A DNA stretch of 64,000 nucleotides from contig CP136064.1 of the NCBI GenBank assembly GCA_032622095.1, positions 175,350,247-175,414,246 of the forward strand, given 5' to 3'. Position numbers and translations under genes: made by a program. Shown piece by piece: positions 46,808 to 58,884 of the stretch. Source of the stretch: Siphonodentalium dalli (Eukaryota; Mollusca; Scaphopoda; Gadilida; Siphonodentaliidae). Every line of letters starts with the position of its first letter. Position 1 is the first letter of the stretch. Below the pieces are notes generated by a model that was given only the letters and a program-made list of their open reading frames with translations, searched no databases and was not told the DNA's origin.

Positions 46808-49090
46808 TGTTATTTTCTAAAATTCAAGTGAGAGACACATACATAATATACTACTACAGAAACAATGTCTATTAAGTTAGTAATTACTATTAGTACTAAT
46901 CTCTATGTTAATTTTTCATTTGGTGTTATGAGATCTCACCTAATAACCAGGTTGATTTGCAAATTGTCACTGTTCCTGTACTGTATTTTATTGAAATACT
47001 GAAGGCTGAATGATAACAAACCTGAACACAAACTATTTGAAGTTTTCACAGATAAAAGCTAGATAAAGCCAAACATACTTTTACAGTATGATTCCAACTG
47101 TTAAACTTAAACATTTTTGTAAACTTAAATGCCTTATGTCAATATATATAAATAATTGTTTTGTTGTCAAATTTATTTTTTGGGCGCCCAAACCGGTAAA
47201 CGGTATGAAAAACGGCATGGATATGTCCCTGTAATGGTATGTGTATTTCTCGGCTAAAACTACAGGCCATGTTCGAATATAGTAGGTTCTATCTAATTAT
47301 TTTCACATGAGTTACAGCCATTTTTCGACTTTCACATTTTGGCATTTAAATTAGGGGTATATTAGATCATGCCATGAATCTCTACTAATGCTATAACACT
47401 CGCAGAGATTATATTCCACCAGAACAAAACCCGGGAGGGGGGGCGGGGGGGTAGTAAAAAAATTCCGGGAAGGTATGTCATTTTTTTTGCATCTGGCATT
47501 CTCGGGACCTACCACTGGTGACCCCCAAACCTGCACAAAAAAAAAAAATTTAGTCCCAATATTTTGACACCCTCCCCCAATTTCACTAAAATTGGTCTAA
47601 AATCTCATAAAACTCTACTGATATCACTCTTATGAATGGGAATGATCTCAATTAGCTCAAATAACAGTTTAACCTATTTCAGAAGCTTTTTTAATTGAAA
47701 AAAAGTGTTATAAATATCATCTGTAAACCAAGGTCATTGTGCAGAATACATAAAATTTCATAATTTCTAACTATTTCCTGATTAGTCTGTTAATCAGCCC
47801 ATTATCTAACATATTCCATACCACTTATGTTAGTCTGGTGCAACTTAGTTCTATTATACTAAACTAGCTGAAACAGGCTCCCTTTTCACGAAATGACTGA
47901 ATACTATTTTTGGTTCGGGGACTTCATTTGTGAACATCAAATTAGGACTTGATTTAATTTTTATTCATAATAATAAATCATAAATGTAATAGAACTATAA
48001 AATATACATTGAAATAGTTAGATTTCTTCTATTGTCTTAAAGTAATCATCCTTGGGAATAAGGTATTTCTGACATTTACTGTACTTCTCAAACAAATCAC
48101 TACAGAACCTAAACTCTATACTGACTGACATTTTAATTGTAGGCAAGGAATAGTAGTTTGAGCAATAAACTGAATCAACAATGGAAATGAGCTAGAAGAT
48201 CTGTCTTAAATACATGTACTGACCAAGTGACCAAGTGTATTTTCTTAGTATCAAACAGTTCACCTACATGTCTTAATAGTAATCGAGTGACAACAATTCA
48301 TAAGTGTTTTCTTAAGATATCATACAGTTTGTCTATCTTAATATTGATCAGGTGATTACTATTCAGAAGTGCTTTCTTAAGATCAAACTGCTCACCCAGT
48401 CATTTTGTGAATTATAGCAGTATACAAGTGAAATTACACAAGTTGACTGAAATTAGTCAGATTGTGTAAAGAATATAACTAAATTTCAGTGACTGGCCCT
48501 CACAATGGTTTCGCGAAATGACTGGTTTCACAATCTGACTGTAACATATGCATAATGCAAACTTATGTCATTGTATAGGATACACACAATTCCATAATTT
48601 CTCTTTTCTAACCATTTCCTGATTAGTCTGTCAACCAGCCCATTATCTACTAGTAGCATTATGCCTTAAAACTTTTGTTTATAGTCTACTGGACAGTCAC
48701 CATGCCAGACTTGGATATTTTAGTTGTTTTGAGAGTAACATATCATATGATGACAGTTATATTTTAGCCGTTGATAATCACATTAATGTTTGAGGCACTG
48801 GTTGCTCTTTTTCCATGCACACAATGATCTTGGCTTTAGTTACATTAAGTTTATATATTTCAGTTTTACATTTCCTGAAGCTCTTCCCGAAGGGTGTTGG
48901 GAAGGAATTTTTCAACCCACCACCCCATATGCAACAATATTGTCATATAGCTCAATGTCATCTCTCCTAAGGCCCATATGAGGTCCCAGTAACATAAATA
49001 TGGAGTTTTTGCAGTTATAAATTCTTATAGTATGTTTTAAACCGTTACACATGTCATATAAGGGCACAAAAAGTCTTTAGTAAAAAAATT
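46808..49090. other. no gene seen; direct repeats
   Basis: 47748-47815 and 48570-48650 are direct repeats (TTTCCTGATTAGTCTGT.AA.CAGCCCATTATCTA). 48210-48410 holds three degenerate units of about 68 bp (AAGTGTTTTCTTAAGAT.A, CAGTT..C.TACAT). No open frame of interest. Confidence 0.5.
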
Positions 49091-49168
49091 GCATGAGTGT
49101 GTGAAAAACACGTTTTTTGCCCCTCAGGGCATGAGGGTGTGAAAACAAGTTTTTTGCCCCTCAGGCCA
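49091..49168 (+). repeat. two-unit tandem repeat of 38 bp
   Basis: GCATGAGTGTGTGAAAAACA...TTTTTTGCCCCTCAGG repeated with few changes. Confidence 0.85.
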
Positions 49169-49247
49169 CCCGGCATACCTTCCTGCTAATTTTTTACTAG
49201 ATACGCCTGTCCCCCATGGTCGTAAGCGACATAATGCGAAAGCAATT

Positions 49248-49481
49248 CTGGGTCAAGCTCCCCTGCGTAACACTCACTCACTCACACAATTAAATGTGAC
49301 AGTTGTCTCTAATTGGGGACACCGCAGGCCATAGGATACAAGTTTCTTCACAACAGAGACAAATACAAACAATTCATGCACGAAACAATGTTTTATTCCA
49401 AATCAATGGCAATATACAGCAGATATTATAGTGTGTATTAATCCAATGTGAGTATGTGTTACGCAGGGGGAGCTTGACCAG
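49248..49481. repeat. 234-bp segment with inverted ends
   Basis: CTGGGTCAAGCTCCCCTGCG and the complement of CTGGTCAAGCTCCCCCTGCG form arms of about 33 bp. The GTTACG/CACTCACTCAC parts also match. No target duplication seen. Confidence 0.65.
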
Positions 49482-50953
49482 TTTTGCAACCGGTTCGGTT
49501 GCGGGAACTTATACTTTCAGTTATACTTTCGGTCGGTTGTCGACTAATCAGAATTATTTCCGCGTGCGGCCTGAATTTCGTGACGGGAATAAAATAAATA
49601 TATTTATCGCGGAATCTGGTCTCAAAAGACAATTAAATGATGTAACCTTTGAGCTGGGAACTGCACGTACCGATGAATAAATCATTAAGCAACAGGTATG
49701 AACAATGTCAGCATGGAATTGGAGTATTAAAATGATTCCTTATTAATAATTGTATATTTTGTGGGAGCTCTAGCTACTAGTGCCTGTATTTCCAGCCAAC
49801 TTGGGATAATGATCACGTCAGTACGTACACATGTATGGACGACATGTCTCTATTCCGAAGATTCGCTATTCCTAAGGTTCGATCACTATCCCGAAGATTT
49901 TTGTTATTTTGATATAAATATACTTTGCACAACAAAACCAGGTGAAACTTTAACACAGATACACATCGGCAACTCTACAAAACATGTTCACAGTTTATTA
50001 TACATGGGTAAGTTGATAATACAATGTCAGAGAGCTTCCTATTTCAAATGCAGATATATATATGGCAAATATTTTATATATGTGATCTGGGGATTCGAAG
50101 ATTAAGTGGGCCTTTAATGTTGATGTTTCTTACATGCAGCTTATTTCAATAATGCAGTCATGGTGTTTTCAACTGATACTGTATTCTTGCTATTAATAAC
50201 CGACATCTGGGAAAATCTGGGAATTAGAATGGAGTGTATGAGTGTCTGGTTTTCGCGTGGGGGGGGGGGGGGGGGGGGTGGTGCGAATTTTAATTGATTT
50301 CTGCGAACCTTCAGAATAAGGAACCTTTGGAATTGCAAACCTTCGGAAAAATTAACCTTCGGAATATTAACCCTTCGGAATATTGAATAATGAACCCGAT
50401 CATGTATGAACAGCCCAAGACACGTCCATCAATAAATGTATACATGTCCACGGGACTGTTTATATATATACATATAAGACTGGAGTAAAGTTGAGACCAA
50501 TACGTCTTTGTTAATTTTGTTGTCCGGATTTCAACGGTATTTGGTGTGGTGACTCAGGGTGCCCTGGTAGAGTCTATACTGGCGTTAGTTATTTAATTTT
50601 GATTTAAACAGATTTAAATGAATAAAAAATAGGAATCTACATGTATGTGCATACATAAATAGGTACAATATAAACATATTTGCAAGAGCATTATATGTTT
50701 CAGCACCAGATATGGGGGAATATGGGCCACAGTTAGACATGGGTCAGAGTGAGACATAGCCACTAACATTTTTCTTATTTCCAGACCAATATCAATGGTG
50801 CCAGTCCAGAGATATTAGACTAAGCCATATAACATATGTTACTATATTTGTTCAAAATGCTATCATCAGGTGAAGGTTGAATCTGGCCAAGCAACCAATT
50901 TTCAAGGCAAAATTAATAATTTAGATAAAAGAAACTGATTTCATTGTGCAATA
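49482..50953. other. no gene seen; CTTCGGAAT-motif repeat
   Basis: 49860-49905 (ATTCCGAAG, CCTAAGGTTCG) and 50305-50390 (CCTTCGGAATATT) are inverted short motifs of one degraded repeat. A G18 run lies at 50260. Confidence 0.45.
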
Positions 50954-51063
50954 CAGTACTAATGCTCAAAGTAATTGACCACTTAACCACAGCCGAATTA
51001 TGGGTAATTTTTCAGGATTTAGTCGACAATATGGTTTGTTGCCATTCATCGGAAAGCTCTCGG
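50954..51063 (+). mobile_element. half copy of CAGTAATGCC palindromic MITE
   Basis: TA then CAGTACTAATGCTCAAAGTA to GGAAAGCTCTCGG; second arm absent. Confidence 0.7.
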
Positions 51064-52786
51064 CAAGTATTCAGATTTTTTACCAACCGTAACACAACTT
51101 ACACTGGAGAGGAGATTCAAGTTATTAATAACTAAGGTCATAAGCCATGATAAGGATCATAATATTTGAACAAATGTTAACAATAGGCCTAATGATAATT
51201 TCTTTTTTAAATGTTGTAAAGATTCATGGCATGATCTAGGGGAGGGGGTTACTCTTTGATTTCAAGTAGATAGCTCCAGGCTGTCGACCCAACATTCAAC
51301 AATAATTTGAACAAGGACTAAATCATGCCAGAAGCTTGTGATCACAGCTAGTGACAGTCAGTTGTGGTATTCAGTTATTAACAGACTTTTTACTTATATT
51401 GAATTTAATTCATTAGTGAAAATTCATACATGTGTTAAGTCAGGGTTTCCGCTAGGGGGTAGGGGAATGGGGCCGGTAGCCGTCAAGGGGAAAAATCCAG
51501 GTAAAAGTAGCCTGTTTTAGCACTGGGTAAACTACTTTCGTTATATCGGCCAATAGAATTATCGTGTGAGTGTAGAAATGGCAGATTGTTTTGTTCCATT
51601 TCTGCCCAAGTGCCAAGCTATCAAACCTTATGTATACATGTACCTGTAACTTTAAAACTAGTAAATTTATTAGATATAAATTAATTTACGAAGTACAGAA
51701 CACCAGTAATTTGGATCCCGAGTTAAACGTGCTCGTTAATGTTAAAAGACTCACTGTGGAAGACCCAGCAGATATTTCGGATGCATAGCATAACGTAATC
51801 GGAATATATTTAAGCAGCTGCAGTGTAAATATAGAAGGCTGATTACATATCTGGCCGATGAGTATTCTTTGTGTGCAGTGGTAAGATGCCTTGATGCCCG
51901 GTGCGGCTACTCCCACATTTCTCTCTCGCTCTATTACAAAGTGATCAGTATATTTTGCCGTATAAAACATGACAGGTACGATTAAAATACTGCTCTTTTG
52001 CATAACATAACCGGGTACTAACCGCAACGTAACTAACCAGCCTCAAAGGCATAGCTTCTAGCGATGTCAGCTCCGATCACTTCCTGTTTAAATTTTCTGT
52101 ATAACAACGCGTTTAGAGTGTGTACACTCACAAGATATAAAATAAATTCACCTTTTAAAATTCCTTAGTACTATTCCAACAAAATTCAGAAGTTTTAAAC
52201 ATCTTTATACCTTTACTTAAAGTAACTTATTAATAAATCATTTAAAATAAGTCTTCTTAAATATATCTCTTCATGATATTGATGGTGTCCCTCCCTCCCA
52301 TGGCAGACCCCAGACTCCTATACAGAATTCTGATAACAAATAGGTGATTTTTCTGTGTACTAGCAGGTACCAGGTAAGAAAATATGTATACTAGTAGTGA
52401 CAATGGAGTGAAAATCTCCTGGAACTGTAAGACATATCTCACTGAGAATGATTGTCTTTGAGCATCAAATTTATTATTTTTTGTCGAAATGACATATTTT
52501 GATATAATTCAGTCTCATACTTCTTGATGGGCTGGAGTTATGGACAATATATACTTCAGCAGCAAAAATGTAATTATTTTCATATTTATAATAGTGTGAA
52601 ATAACCATGGCTGATATCCTATATTGGTTTATCCGGTAATCATGATTCACCTCTGTTATTCAGGAGTTGTGGGAGGTGCTGGCATACCAAAACTATGTGG
52701 TTCATTTATGAGACAAAATACCAAACCTGGAGGGTCGGAACTAAAACTAGTTACAACAAAAATTGTCTATTTAGGAATAAAATCAA
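51064..52786. other. no gene seen
   Basis: Frames at 51338-52027 and 52624-52827 show no recognisable protein motif. Confidence 0.4.
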
Positions 52787-53074
52787 ATAACCTTTTCATT
52801 ATGGGAGCAGCAGTCACCCTTCCTTGATTAGAGCATTGGAAATATTGCAAAAAACCCTTTGCTAATGCATTCTCTTATATATGGTAGTTCCAGTAGGGAT
52901 CCTAGAATATATAAGAGAATACATTACATTGGCCTAACAATATTTACCTTGACCTTGTAAGCCAGTGCATTCTCTTATATATGTGATGCTACCTATGGTA
53001 CCTGCAAATATAAGGGAATGCACTGGCACATGACTCAATGCTCCACCAGCGCAGCTCTCAACAAGAAATGGTTA
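52787..53074. mobile_element. CCTTTCATGA-family MITE, degraded ends
   Basis: Left ATAACCTTTTCATTATGGGAGC, right GCTCTCAACAAGAAATGGTTAT. Two AT hairpins on GCATTCTCTTATATATG. The TTAA sites are mutated. Confidence 0.7.
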
Positions 53075-53498
53075 TTATATATTCTAGTCTCCCAAGTCCT
53101 TCCAACTGCATGTCCATTTTGTAGATCTTATTTTGCTGCTTTACAGAAGAAATTTAATCATTTACAATTTTCCAGATATCACTAAATATGGATTATCTCT
53201 TCCTCGAACATCTGTTGTATAGTTTACTGGTTATGAAATAATAAAAATAAGCCAGCGATACCTGTCTGGAAATGTTACTATCAATTAATATTGATTTTAA
53301 ATCAGTATCTATTTTTTAATGCAAGAATTAAGTGGGACATGTATTTGTTACTATTTTTAGGAAAAGTTCCAAATAAACACGAGCCCTAAAATACTGGAAA
53401 TTGATTGTATGCTTATTATAAAACTAATTGATAGAAGCGTTTCAGGCAGGGGTCTTTGATTCATATTTATTATGTTATATACAGGAAAATATAAAATA

Positions 53499-53722
53499 CT
53501 TCATGGTGTAATCAACTCGTCCTACAGCTTTGATCGTAGATAGTATTGTTACCCACATATTGGAGATGTGCAACATGTATATAGATGATGGAAAAATTAT
53601 TTCTTTACGGAATTATAAACCCTTTCGACTTAGAACATTTCAACATTTTTTTTAATTTCTTTAACAAAGCGGCGTCGACTTGCCACGTTTTCAGGGAACA
53701 CTGTGGTCGGCGGACTTTTTTT
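53499..53722 (+). repeat. 3' fragment of the hairpin/GTCC repeat (as at 19527-19745)
   Basis: About 90% similar by eye to 19527-19745, from CTTCATGGTGTAATCAACTC to CACTGTGGTCGGC.GAC. Confidence 0.85.
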
Positions 53723-53774
53723 TCTTAATTTCTCCTCTAATTTTTTAATTTATTTGACCTAATTTAAACAAATA

Positions 53775-53985
53775 CAGTAATGCTCAAATTAATCGACTCC
53801 ATAACCAAGCAGAATGATGAGTAATTTTTCATGATTTAGACGAAAATATGGCTTGTTGCCATTCATTGGAAAGCTCTCACCCAGAGCTTTCCGATGAATG
53901 GCAACAAGCCATATTTCCGACTAAATCCTGAAAAATTACCCATAGTTCTACTTGGTTATGGAGTCGATTAATTAGGGCATTACTG
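53775..53985. mobile_element. complete CAGTAATGC palindromic MITE, TA target
   Basis: TA-CAGTAATGCTC...GGGCATTACTG-TA, 211 bp. Two arms of about 103 bp meet at a 5-base centre. TA flanks and CAGT ends fit a Tc1/mariner (Tigger/pogo-like) origin. This is one of two copies in the window with both arms. Confidence 0.85.
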
Positions 53986-54019
53986 TATGAATAGAAGCAA
54001 TCTCCAGCTTAATTATACA

Positions 54020-54393
54020 CAAGCCTCGAAATAAGGTGTCTGTCATTTGCAGAATGAGGTCCCCAAAATGTGAATATAGTGATGCTACCCCACACAGTAG
54101 GCTAGCATCACCAAACTCACCTGCTGGGGACCTCGTCTGTTTTGGCCTCATCTTCTGGGAAGTATCTAATAAAATGCATAATCGATATGACTAATTGTTG
54201 AACATCACCAACTTCAACTGGGAAACTTCTATTTGATCCTAGGTCTCCCAAAGTAGTTGAGACCTAAGCAGAATGAGATTCCCAGCTAGAGGGTGAAATT
54301 GGTTACGCTAGCCCACCATGCAGAATAACATCACTAAATTCCCACTCCGGGAACCTCATTCTGCAAATGACAGACACCATATTTCCAGGCTTG
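54020..54393. mobile_element. hAT MITE of the CAAGCCTTGAAATA family, 374 bp
   Basis: CAAGCCTCGAAATAAGGTGT and complement ending CCAGGCTTG. Flanks ATTATACA (54012-54019) and GTTATACA (54394-54401) match at seven of eight bases. It ends 31 bases before a BUB1-family exon. Confidence 0.8.
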
Positions 54394-54424
54394 GTTATAC
54401 ATAATTAATATGTTTTCTTTTCAG

Positions 54425-54531
54425 AGGCCACTCTTTATCAGGTTGTTGCAAAGATAGCCACCGGTGGGTTTGCTTCAGTCTTCAAAGTGAGCCCATTCTC
54501 AGGACATGAATCAGGATTTCTTATCTTCAAG
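54425..54531 (+). CDS. BUB1: BUB1-family kinase, glycine-loop exon
   Basis: Acceptor CTTTTCAG, donor TTCAAG/gtaaat. It encodes ATLYQVVAKIATGGFASVFK, then VSPFSGHESGFLIFK. This is the first strand and nucleotide-binding loop of the BUB1/BUBR1 kinase domain (family pattern LG.GAFA.VY). The final Lys aligns with the ATP-contacting Lys of the family's VLKVQKP.NPWEFY block, continued in the next exon. BUB1 acts at kinetochores in the spindle checkpoint and phosphorylates histone H2A; BUBR1 is largely a pseudokinase. Here the first loop glycine appears as Ala (IATGGF). The exon enters needing one base and leaves in phase 0. The N-terminal TPR exons were not found in the window. BUB1 versus BUBR1/MadBub is not resolved. 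Confidence 0.8.
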
Positions 54532-54757
54532 GTAAATCATGTTATACATCCTTATACCTGTTCCGAGTCTCTCTTCTGCACAGTTGTCAAAATTATAAAC
54601 AAACGTGACATCTTAGAGTTAGAAATAAAATCCTAGGTGCATGTTCTCAAATCCTGGTTAGAAATAAATGAAACCCAATTTATTCTAACCCAACCTGCAC
54701 AATTGTAATTTTTTGCAGTGAATTATTTAACCACATCTTCTGATTATAGCAAGTAAT

Positions 54758-55337
54758 CAGGGTCCGCGCTGTACTGAAATTAACTTTTGCCAAATAATTT
54801 GCCAAATGAAAATATTTTTTGCTGAATTCCATTATAATTTGCCGAGTATCATTTTCTGCAACCTTGATTGTGTTTTATGTTTCGACACTCACGGTTTGAA
54901 TGTCGTTAGGAAAGCATTTAGTTATAATAATTATACTCGCATATCTATTGTGGTTTATCATACAACAATAAACCAATCACCGAAAAATAAAATTGTAGAA
55001 GAGTTGCTTCATCAGAAGGGAACATCAAAGAAGATTAGCTACATAAACACCACCATCACACTAAATATTGGTAATCTCTCCGCCCATTGAAAATAATTTT
55101 ACCACGTTAACTGCATCTTATTGGAGGTGTTAACTTTTCCGAAACCATATAAAACACCACCAATATAATTCTGTTGTAATAGTTACCAATGAATGGTATT
55201 GATTGACCGATAATTTTCAGCTTTATTGAGGAATTAAAAAGTGACTTGCCAAAACTTTTGCCAAATAAAAATATTTTTTGCCGAATGTGAATTAATTTTG
55301 CCATTGGCAAATTTGGCAAGTAGCGGTGCGAACACTG
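54758..55337. mobile_element. non-autonomous hAT element, 580 bp, 8-bp duplication
   Basis: Ends CAGGGTCCGCGCTG and complement CAGTGTTCGCACCGCTA. Flanked by CAAGTAAT at 54750-54757 and 55338-55345. Subterminal TTGCCAAAT repeats are on both sides. In the BUB1-family intron. Confidence 0.92.
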
Positions 55338-55450
55338 CAAGTAATATACTTACTATTATGCCATTTAGAATCAGCAGTGATTCATCGCAATGGAGTACAC
55401 TTACATGTACAAGTATATTTGACGTCATATGTTTAGTGCAATACAGTGAT

Positions 55451-56618
55451 CAGTGTTCGCGCTGGACCGAAAAAAAGTTTAGCCAAAAGTTTAGCCAAAT
55501 GAAAATTTTATTAGCCAAATGAAAAAAACTTTAGCCAAATGTTTTTTGGCCAAATTAAAAAAAACTTAGGCCAAATTACTGAAATCATCGTTTTCTGGTC
55601 GGTTCACAATTAATGACTAAAACGTAAAATCTAACATACACAGGTAAAATACACAATAATTTAATTAATTTTGATGAACTAGAAGTATTTTTATATATAT
55701 CATTTATTAAAAATTTATTAATCTTTATGTGAGAGTGATTTGGGGGGGGGGGGGGTAACCCGGGATTGTCCTTCTTAATGTCATTATTTTTTTGTTTTAT
55801 ATCAATATCTTTTTTTAAATCATTATATATTTATCCTTGCGAAAATATCTAAGTGACATCTGGAAACTAATAACTTAATATTGTTACGCCATTATCAAAT
55901 TACAATCTGTCATAAAAGCATGCATATTAATTTGACTGTATCGGTATTGACGACAAATGGCCACAAAATATCTGTCGTGATTCACATTTGGCTGATTAAG
56001 CTATTGTCTTACACTTGGTGCTCATAAACCTCGACCGTCATAAATACAATGTCATCATAAACATGCATTGTGCAGGCGCGCCGTGAGTGACCAGACAGAC
56101 AATGGGCTGAATGGGGGATTAAATGTAAAAATTAATAATGACCTTTTGCTGCTTTGTGCAGAGTGACGTAATCTTTCTCCAGATTAAAACAGCCTGGTAC
56201 GAACAAATTGCTTATATACCGGCGTCAATGCACTTACAAAACATTGCTTTATTCACATTGTCATAATTCAACCACGGTCGGTTTAATGTCCATGCGTCTT
56301 TGAATGTCCGTCTTGTGAAAACTAAAGATGATTGCATATCACTTTGTGATCGCTTGGTTGATAGAGTTGTCGATCGGGTTTCCCTTTGTACGATATTTCA
56401 TAAGTACGAAAATAATGAAATACTTTCGTCACCTAACTTCGTCTTGAATGTCGATCTATTGAGCGCTTTTATTAATTAGCTTTCTGCCTCCATGCTTTCA
56501 GTCTCCATTTGGGTTCAAAAAACGTTTAGCCAAAAGTTTAGCCAAATGAAATTTTTATTAGCCAAATTCGAAAAAGATTAGCCATTGGCTAATTTGGCTA
56601 CCGACAGCGCGAACACTG
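55451..56618. mobile_element. non-autonomous hAT element, 1168 bp, 8-bp duplication
   Basis: Ends CAGTGTTCGCGCTG / CAGCGCGAACACTG, flanked by ACAGTGAT at 55443-55450 and 56619-56626. Subterminal TTAGCCAAAT repeats. No transposase frame. Related to the 580-bp element next to it. Confidence 0.94.
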
Positions 56619-57059
56619 ACAGTGATACTAGTCATGCAAATTGGTGCATGATTATTTACAGCTGGTGTCAAAACATACACACCTCCCTGCATTATTTTTT
56701 TTTAACAAAACATTCTCAAGTTTCCAGTGGATGAAACATAAAATAAACGTGTATACCAAAATAAGCAACGTGCAGGGTGGAAATTTTGATAATTATTTTA
56801 TCAATTTGATAAGGCCAAAACAAAATGAATGCGTGTTTCCCGTAACGAGCCCAAAAAAAATAGGGGCGGGCGCGGTAGGCTTTTCATTTTATTTTATTTT
56901 TTCATTTTATTTTTTTATGGTCTCGTGTGGGCCATGCCTAACCACCATCAAACACCATACAATGACCCAGAGCAACCGACAAATTGGTGATAAAACTGAT
57001 ATATTGAGGGGAAACATATAAAACAGATAACAGTAGACAGTTTACATGTCCGCATGGCA

Positions 57060-57415
57060 CGGGGGAGAGATGAATTAATGTTGTAGGGGCGGGGGGAGAT
57101 GAGTTGTTATAGGGGGCGCAGTGGAGAGATGAGTTGTTGTAGGGGGCACGGGGAGAGATGAGTAATTTATTAATTGACAGTTAACGTTGTAGGGGGGCAC
57201 GTGGGAGAGATGAGTAATTTTTTAGTGGACAGTTAATGTTGTAGCGGTTGCGGGGAACAGTCAAACGTTGTAGGGGGAGTGGGGACAGATGAGTTGTAGG
57301 GGGCATGGGGGAGAGATAAGTAATCGATTAGTTGACTGTTAACATTGTATGGGATGCGGGGGAGAGATGAGTTGTTGCAGGGGGCACGGGGAGAGATGAG
57401 TAATTTATTAGTTGG
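57060..57415 (+). repeat. G/A-rich minisatellite
   Basis: About eight irregular units of GTTGTAGGGGGCACGGGGAG followed by AGATGAGT, with some units extended by AATTTATTAGTTGACAGTTA. Confidence 0.8.
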
Positions 57416-57508
57416 CTTCAGGGTCTTTGTTGGGAAATGTCAGGACCCCCTATTTCAAACTGAAGTTCACACCCCCTGAACCAAGCAAAATTTTGAGCTG
57501 GGAATATT

Positions 57509-57716
57509 CATGAGTGGACCTAACACACCATGATTGGACCCAACACCCCATGAATGGACCCAACACCCCATGAGTGGACCTAACACCCCATGAGTGGATC
57601 TAACACCACATGAGTGGACCTAACACCCCATGAATGGACCTAACACCCCACGAGTGGACCTAACACCACATGAATGGACCTAACACTCCATGAGTGGACC
57701 TTACACCCCATGAACG
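57509..57716 (+). repeat. 20-bp minisatellite, about 10 units
   Basis: Unit GTGGACCTAACACCCCATGA with single-base variants. Confidence 0.9.
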
Positions 57717-58725
57717 AAATTATTTTATCACAGGCCCACTTTCGATGTCCTGTTGGACGTTTTGTAACCAGAAAATTTGAAGTGGCAAGTCGATTTTCTG
57801 TTGATTACTAGTTAGTGTTTGGTATCTATATCATAGTATGTAGCTTATCAGTTAGTTAATCATGCATGGCATGTGGAATTCAAATTGTGCACACTATGGA
57901 CAAAGTAATTGGTAAAGGTATTCTATATGTAATATATATATCTTACCATACCACAATACAACATCCTGTTCATGCAAAGTCATTCCATGGGCTTCATTTT
58001 GTGTTTTATATCTGTTGTAAATTGCGATTAACATGCATGCAAAAAAAATACAAAGCCCTGCACTTGCTAACAATCGGCACAAACTTTCTGAGTTTTCGAT
58101 CGCAAATCTTGCATGTTTATGAGGAAGATAACTATTATTTGAGTTAATATTTAGATGTAAATGATATTTCTGGGTTTTATAGATGTATATGAAACGAGCG
58201 ATTACATAATTGAATGTGAGACAACATTTATAAGATTTTTGTCAACACATCCTGAATTATGTATGCACCCAGTAAAATTGTGATATGGCAATCCGATCAT
58301 TGTTGTGTTCTTGTGACGAAAAACCATTCTAATTAATGCGCCAAAAATCGGATTCAGTAACTTGTCAATTCTTGAGAACGACATTCGAAAACAGTGTAGT
58401 TTGTGCTATCAAACCGGACGATATAACTCCGAACCGGACACCGAAAGAGGAACCTGATTGCATCCATTGTAGTCTGTGGTTATACAGCTTGTAAATATTA
58501 AAGAGAACACGTCTCCATTTTCACCCAGAGACTTCGAATCGACCCATGTGCGACCGCCATCGTTGAGATGAACTTGTTCGGATCGATTCGGTTCGATTCG
58601 AATCAACCGCGGAAAACATCCATGTTTAATGTAAATATCAACAAACACGTGCTTCTGGTCAGCGAAGAGGAACGATAACTCGTGATATTCCGGTATTGCA
58701 TCAGATCGTATTAAATTTGACTTGC
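57717..58725. other. intronic, no exon seen
   Basis: 58380-58680 is less AT-rich, with a 79-codon frame on -, but no recognised motif. Confidence 0.4.
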
Positions 58726-58735
58726 CGTTAGTGAC

Positions 58736-58884
58736 GCTGAAATGGTCATTGTCACCCCCTTTCGTTCAGTTGGGTACCCAGCTTTTTAAAACTTTCAGTT
58801 GGGTACCCAGCTTTTATAACTGAAAATAAAAAAAAAGCTGGGTACCCAACTGAACGAAAGGGGGGTGACAGTGACCATTTCAGC
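58736..58884. mobile_element. 149-bp MITE with 9-11-bp target duplication
   Basis: Arms of about 55 bp: GCTGAAATGGTCATTGTCAC...GTTGGGTACCCAGCTTTT and complement. CGTTAGTGACG lies at 58726-58736 and 58884-58894, so the duplication is 9 bp (GTTAGTGAC) if the G/C ends belong to the element, or 11 bp if not. A 9-bp duplication suggests a Mutator-like origin. An extra GTTGGGTACCCAGCTTTTA copy lies inside. Confidence 0.92.

Noticed and set aside
47748-48650. LTR retrotransposon (direct repeats about 820 bp apart)
   Set aside because: No primer-binding site, polypurine tract, TG..CA ends or gag-pol between the repeats.
49796-50009. Possible BUB1 exon upstream of 54425 (KPGETLTQIHIGNST..HVHSLLYM, donor gtaagt, phase 1 compatible)
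   Set aside because: It overlaps a degraded CTTCGGAAT repeat and would duplicate the first kinase strand already present in 54425-54531. The similarity is too weak to annotate.
58560-58610. tRNA-like B box (GGTTCGATTCGAATC)
   Set aside because: No matching A box at the right distance and no cloverleaf could be drawn.
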